Assembly (NCBI GenBank): GCA_903813345.2 | Contig: CAIIXF020000001.1 | Location: 21,039,915-21,103,914, forward strand | Reading direction: 5' to 3' | From: Owenia fusiformis | Lineage: Eukaryota > Annelida > Polychaeta > Sabellida > Oweniidae | Length of the DNA stretch: 64,000 nt | Shown: positions 59,237 through 64,000 of the stretch, in pieces | Numbering within the stretch: position 1 is the first letter of the stretch | How the letters are laid out: each line of letters starts with the position of its first letter | Notes under the pieces: model-generated | Seen by the model: the letters and a program-made list of their open reading frames with translations, nothing else | Database searches by the model: none | Told to the model about the DNA's origin: nothing | Program-made: the position numbers and the translations under genes

Positions 59237-60047
59237 ATCGCACCCTTGGGTGCTATATTGTGATCAGTTTGACGGGCGGGCGGCTAAGCGGGCTTCCCGA
59301 TAAATCTTGTCTACAGGTTTCCAGACAAACTGTTTGAGGGATTCATTTGAAATTTTCAGGGGTGTTTCTACCTATGAAAGTTTAGAACTAAAATCCTGTC
59401 TGTCAAGGCTTGTCTACAGGTTTCCAGCCAAACATTTGAGGGATTCATTTGAAATTTTCAGGAATGTTTCTACCCATGAAAGTTAAGCACTGATTAGTTT
59501 TTTGACATTCTGGGTAAATGTTAAGATGGCCATTTTGGATTTTCCATCCTAAAATCTTGTCTGTCGAGGCTTGTCTACAGGTTTCCAGCCAAACCGTTTT
59601 AGGGATTCATTTGAAATTTTCAGGAATGTTTCTACCCATGAAAGTTTAGAACTGGTTAGTTTTTCGGCATTCTGGGTAAATGTTAAGGCAGCTATTTGGA
59701 TTTTCCGTCCTAAAATCTTGTTTGTCGAGGCTTGTCTACAGGTTTTCATCCAAACCATTTGAGGAATTCATTTGAAATTTTCAGGGATGTTTCTACCTAT
59801 GAAAGTTAAGAACTGATTACTTGTAGTTTTTCAGCAGTCTGGGTAAATGTTAAGGCAGCCATTTTGGATTTTCTGTCATTAAAACTTGTCTCTCGAGGCT
59901 TAGGTTTTATGGATTGATCTTAAAATTTTAGAGAAGTTTCTATGGATGAAAGTTTAGAACTAATTAGTTTTAGGCAGTCTGGGTAAATGTTAGGGTGGCC
60001 TTTTGGATTTTCTATCCAGAAAACTGTATTCTCTTCAAGGGTGCGAT
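59237..60047 (-). mobile_element. Hairpin-ended tandem-repeat element C
   Basis: A reverse-orientation relative of element B. It has the hairpin GCACCC-TT-GGGTGC (59240-59253) and a G-rich 'gacgggcgggcgg' linker. About four core units follow, with 'cttgtctacaggtttcc' (59305, 59408, 59571, 59729) at roughly 155-162-bp spacing. The distal end CAAGGGTGCGAT (60036-60047) is the complement of the hairpin-side ATCGCACCCTTG. The cores match B over most of their length, but the terminal sequences differ. Confidence 0.8.
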
Positions 60048-61643
60048 TCTGTTGACAGTGTGTCTTGTTTATATATTTATATTTATAAAGATTCCTTTTA
60101 TATTTATATTTATAAAGATTCCTTTTGGTTATAATTGCTATATTTTGTTTTACTTCATTTTGAGTAAGGTCACGCACAGTTGTACATGTTGAATTTACAA
60201 AATCGCCTAAACTGAATTTTTTAGCTTTGTATGACTGTTGCTATATAATGCTGTGGTCACATTTGCTCAGATTTCAGCACGGGTGCATTCAATTTTGAAC
60301 AAAATACTCAATCGGCCGGGCACTGTAGTGGAAATCAGAGCAAATATGACCACGGCATTAAGGAGGATAGAGTAGTTTTGAGTTAGATCTTACTGGTCAG
60401 GAAAACAGCATGTTAGTTGACATATAATCTGACATTCTTTCAGCTATGTTAGTCCGTGGACATGTTGAACTTACAAAATTGCTTTTCTGAATTTTTTAGC
60501 TATCCTGAGAAGATCACTGACTGAGGAGCAGGTACCTGGGCTCGTGCAGTGTTGAAACCAGAAAAGTTGATTTCTAACACCGAGGTAATTTTTATTTTTA
60601 ATGTTATCTGCTCTATGCACATGTTCAGAATTTTTGTGTTTTTAAAAGTTTTGTCCAAGTCAATGAATTTTCTCTTCGTATATACCATAGGATAGGCCTT
60701 AGAACATGTATAATGAATGCAGGGTTGAAGTTTGACCAATCAGAGTCTGTTCCCTTGCAAAAATCCTAGTCAATATTTCTGAATAATTCGCAAAAGTGTA
60801 TACTAAAGTACTACTACTACTACTACACCCAGTTAGACCTCAGGCCATAACTGACCTGGTTTCATACAATGCAATGTTGAAATATTAAATAATAATTTTC
60901 TGATCTCTTCAAAGTATGGCTATATTATACTCAAATTGAAGGAATTTTAGAGTAGATCACAATTATGGTATTGTTTTAAGATCCACTGCTGTTTTACATT
61001 ATAACTGTAACAATAGAATTGCTATTTCATTTATTATATTCCTCAAGGAGCAATGTACAATGGTGTCTTCACTTATCCTCATATTGTCATTTGCTGGAAA
61101 ATTTATCAATGTCTTTCCAACCAAGATTGGAACACATGATCAAAACCACTGTTGGACATATCCTGTAGAGTGCAGAAACAACTTGAGCTTGTTGGGAAGG
61201 CAATAATCCACTTTGATAATTCACAGCTGTTGTATTTCTTTTATTTCAAGTTTCTTTGAAATTTTGCAGCCATTAATTTTTGCAGATTTGTGACTTCTGA
61301 AAATGTGCCCTGGTTTTTTAAGTGACCCTTTTCACTTCAATATAATCCATGCTTTTCCCTTCACCCAGATATTTTGGCTTCATCTTGAGCCATTTTGTAA
61401 GAATGTTCATTTTATTTACAATCTCTTAGAACCTGAAATGCAAATGAAATGGAATTTTGTGACTATTATATTTTGTGAATTAAAACTATTGGAATTTTGT
61501 GACTATTATATTTTGCAATTTTTCCAAAACTCGCAAAAAGCGTGAAATATGGTAGCACGTGAAAATAACCAAGAGTACAGTATATCAATTTGATGATATG
61601 TCTAGCAAAAGTGGAAATATTATCTGTTCATTACAAGAAAACA
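60048..61643. other. Unassigned stretch with minor repeats
   Basis: A duplicated 'ttcctttt(a/g)tatttatatttataaaga' block lies at 60080-60125, a short TAC run at about 60808-60825, and a tandem 'attggaattttgtgactatt' near 61450-61520. The end of a CGCGAA-type MITE lies near 61545-61590. No gene seen. Confidence 0.5.
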
Positions 61644-62288
61644 TACCGTATTCTCTGTAATTAGCGCCCAGATCAGGGCGTTTAGAAAATTGAAAATACA
61701 TGTTTCAGACCATTCTAATAAGCGCCCATATATAAAATCCAATTAATAGTTATGAAAAACACGTTTATGTGTGATGTTCACTTTGACATTTCTCTTTAGT
61801 CAAGATATACATGTACATTCACATGCAAGGAAAACATAAAGCATGTGTCTTTATCCCAAAAAAATATGGCTGCCATTCGTTGTACTTTTGATTAACTTAA
61901 AAAGAAACAAGAAAGTTCACGACCTTTTGACATGCGCATAACATCTGCGCAAAACTTTCGAAAATATCTGCCGATAAAATCTTTTCACTTGAACATTTCC
62001 TTCATTCATTATGGACATTTTTGAGACCGTATTCGTTTAGTATGGTTTGGAAAGCATCCAGTGATAGATATTTATTGGGAGGATGCATCTAATTACAAAA
62101 TGCGTCATGTTTACAGCAGTTTAGTATAAGTATTCTATTATCGCTCACGGAAAATTCTTTGGAAATTAGATTTCTTCTGATATATTTGTCAATTCTTGGT
62201 CATTCCTCAATATTTCTTGAAGTTTGTGAAGCGGGGATGGGCACTTATTAGAGGGTGGGTGCGGGCAGTAATTACAGAGAATACGGTA
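61644..62288. mobile_element. 645-bp MITE with TACCGTATTCTCTGTAATTA ends
   Basis: TACCGTATTCTCTGTAATTA at 61644-61663 and its complement TAATTACAGAGAATACGGTA at 62269-62288 bound the element; terminal TA is shared. Inner 'gcgcccatat' and 'gggatgggcac' add partial symmetry. No transposase frame. Confidence 0.85.
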
Positions 62289-63003
62289 GTTCCCTTTTCA
62301 TAATTTTATAATATGGGGTCTTTGGGAAATCTACTGACCTAGAAGTCACATTTTCGCAGAAAATTAAAATTTCAAAGTTGATAAACAATATTTGATACCA
62401 CATTTCTAGATGAAATGTAGTGCATCTATTCTAAATATGGGTCTAATCTGTGCTCTATATTATTTTAAAAATCTGAAATGCTTTTTCAAAATCTCAGGGG
62501 AACTCCCAGTTTTAATAGGGAGTTGGCAGTTGTGCAGTTAATGGTTTAATTAAGTGAAAGTCATTGATTTATAGTCAAAGGAGTTGGGTAAACAAGGCCA
62601 TTTTAAGCCCCACCTTTTTTTCAATTTTTCTCTGTATTTTATTAATCTATATGATGTATGTGTTTCAAAGGTGTATGAAAATTTAGGTTGCGGTCATATT
62701 TCCCAGGTCAAGGTCAAATGTAAAAATACATGATCTCCTACCAAAATATGCCTTTTTGATCAAAATATTACATTATCAGGAGGAATTTAGTCTCATAGAT
62801 GTTGGAATTGCAATATATAGTGAATTGGCAATTTGCCAAAAATGAGATAATTAGTTTCGGCCTTCATCCTTAACACTGAAAGAGAACAAAAAATACCTAA
62901 AACAGTACCTGGAAGCCTTAAACATATTTACTGGAACAAAAAGGGGTGAGAAAATTTATCAAAGCTGAAAACTGTTCTCTGATCGAATTTTCCATATACA
63001 GTA
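62289..63003. other. Unassigned AT-rich stretch
   Basis: No gene or clear repeat; one 'aggtcaaggtcaaa' near 62706. Confidence 0.45.
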
Positions 63004-63660
63004 TTGGTCCAATATGACCCGAATGTTGGCCTTATATAATATGATGACAATCCCAGTCCAACATCAGGCCCATATCAACCCAAATTAAATAAAATATTCC
63101 TTAGCAATATCACCCGTGTAGAAAATAGAAATCCAATATCACCAAAATATGACCCAGATATTGGCCTTATATTATTCCAATAACAGTCCAATATCAACTC
63201 TCATTACCAAATATCATCCAAATATTCTGATTGCAATATACCCCAATCAAATATCACCAAAACATGACCCAAATATTGACTTAATATTAAAGCAATTTCA
63301 TCCAAATATCAATCGAATATCACCCAAATATGAGTCAGATATTCTCCACATATGATAGTAATATCAGCCAAATATCAATTATATGGCACTCCAATATGAC
63401 CTGTCTTTGTATTGGCCTCATATTATTCCAATAAAATGCCAATATCAACCCTCATATCTACACAATATCACCCAAATATTCTCATTGGAATAATACCATA
63501 ATATCAAACCAATATCACAAAAAATGGCCGAATATAATAGCAATTTCAGACAGATATCAATCCAGCGTCATCTCTATATCTCTATAACTCGATAACCCAT
63601 AGTATAATTAAAGCAATATCAGACCAATATCCGTCAAAAGCTCTGATATCAATCTGTTGT
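63004..63660. repeat. Degenerate tandem array of AATATCACCCA/AATATGACCC motifs
   Basis: 'gaccc.aatgttggccttatat' at 63018 recurs at about 63151, 63266 and 63399, giving a loose ~125-bp period. The space between is filled with shorter AATATCA(A/C)CC-like motifs. The 68-codon open frame within it is an artefact of the array. It looks like old satellite-like DNA. Confidence 0.7.
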
Positions 63661-63683
63661 TGAATCTAGATGACAGTTATAAC

Positions 63684-63840
63684 ATACTGTAAAACGGGTA
63701 TTGTTAGCGAGGGGTAATTGTTAGCGATTGTTAGCGATCGCTATAGTTTCGCTAAAAATTCAATTCGCTAAAATAAACCGGGGTTAAAATAAACCGGACG
63801 CTAAAATTAGCAAATTCCCGGGAAACTACATGAATACTAG
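63684..63840. repeat. GTTAGCGA/GCTAAAAT repeat
   Basis: 'actgtaaaacgggtattgtt' is followed by repeated TTAGCGA and then complementary TCGCTAAAA and CGCTAAAATTAGC blocks, giving local inverted symmetry around GCGATCGC (63737). It resembles the TTTCGCG-type ends at 10538 and 11575. It may be one end of a MITE. Confidence 0.5.
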
Positions 63841-64000
63841 TATTTAAGGAGCTTTTCGTTCAGCGCTCGACTTCCGGTTTGTAATTTGAAAAAGGTAAAT
63901 ATTTTTAAATCGTATGTTTATTTCAATATCTGAAGGATAAATAGCCATCCATCCAGTTTGGACCAATACCATGTGAGTTAGAAGTCTTACATTTTGATAA

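Overview
This is a window of nuclear DNA from a metazoan, most likely a marine invertebrate. It is AT-rich and intron-rich, with consensus GT-AG introns, a Pol III tRNA-Cys gene and abundant small DNA transposons. Several repeats have the layout of the Helentron-associated or 'pearl'-type elements known from molluscs, echinoderms and insects. The sequence alone does not let me name the phylum. Every protein gene was built by eye from splice sites, reading phase and remembered family conservation.

Layout. (1) 589-4374, minus strand: the first eight coding exons of DNAI3/WDR63, an axonemal inner-arm dynein intermediate chain; the gene continues off the left edge. (2) 6002-6073, plus: tRNA-Cys(GCA). 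(3) 8525-12056, minus: a complete four-exon ASF1 histone H3-H4 chaperone gene (225 aa). (4) 12471-13325: two direct copies of a ~425-bp element built from short GGGACTC/GCCCCAT motifs in both orientations. (5) 14489-21725, minus: a complete 13-exon AARSD1 gene (AlaX-type alanyl-tRNA editing protein, 412 aa) with an 18-nt micro-exon. (6) About 22970-27190: a probable autonomous DNA transposon with a two-exon gene for a 703-aa transposase-like protein, flanked on both sides by copies of an AATTTACGRG motif. (7) 27456-49631, plus: a complete MBD5/6-type gene in six coding exons (2,768 aa), with an MBD domain, a 6.3-kb Q/M/P-rich exon and a C-terminal PWWP domain. (8) 49632-64000: no protein gene that I can support; the region is repeats.

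The host genes are unrelated housekeeping or chromatin genes, not a pathway cluster. ASF1 and MBD5/6 both act on chromatin, AARSD1 guards translation fidelity and DNAI3 acts in cilia. AARSD1 and MBD5/6 are divergent (head to head) and the transposon lies between their 5' ends.

The most interesting material is mobile. It comprises the transposase element at 23-27 kb, a set of hairpin-ended tandem-repeat elements (40907-41934, 54529-55258, 59237-60047 and fragments) whose terminal hairpin sequence changes together with the matching repeat at the other end, several TA-flanked mariner-type MITEs, and a nested insertion with a 10-bp target duplication.
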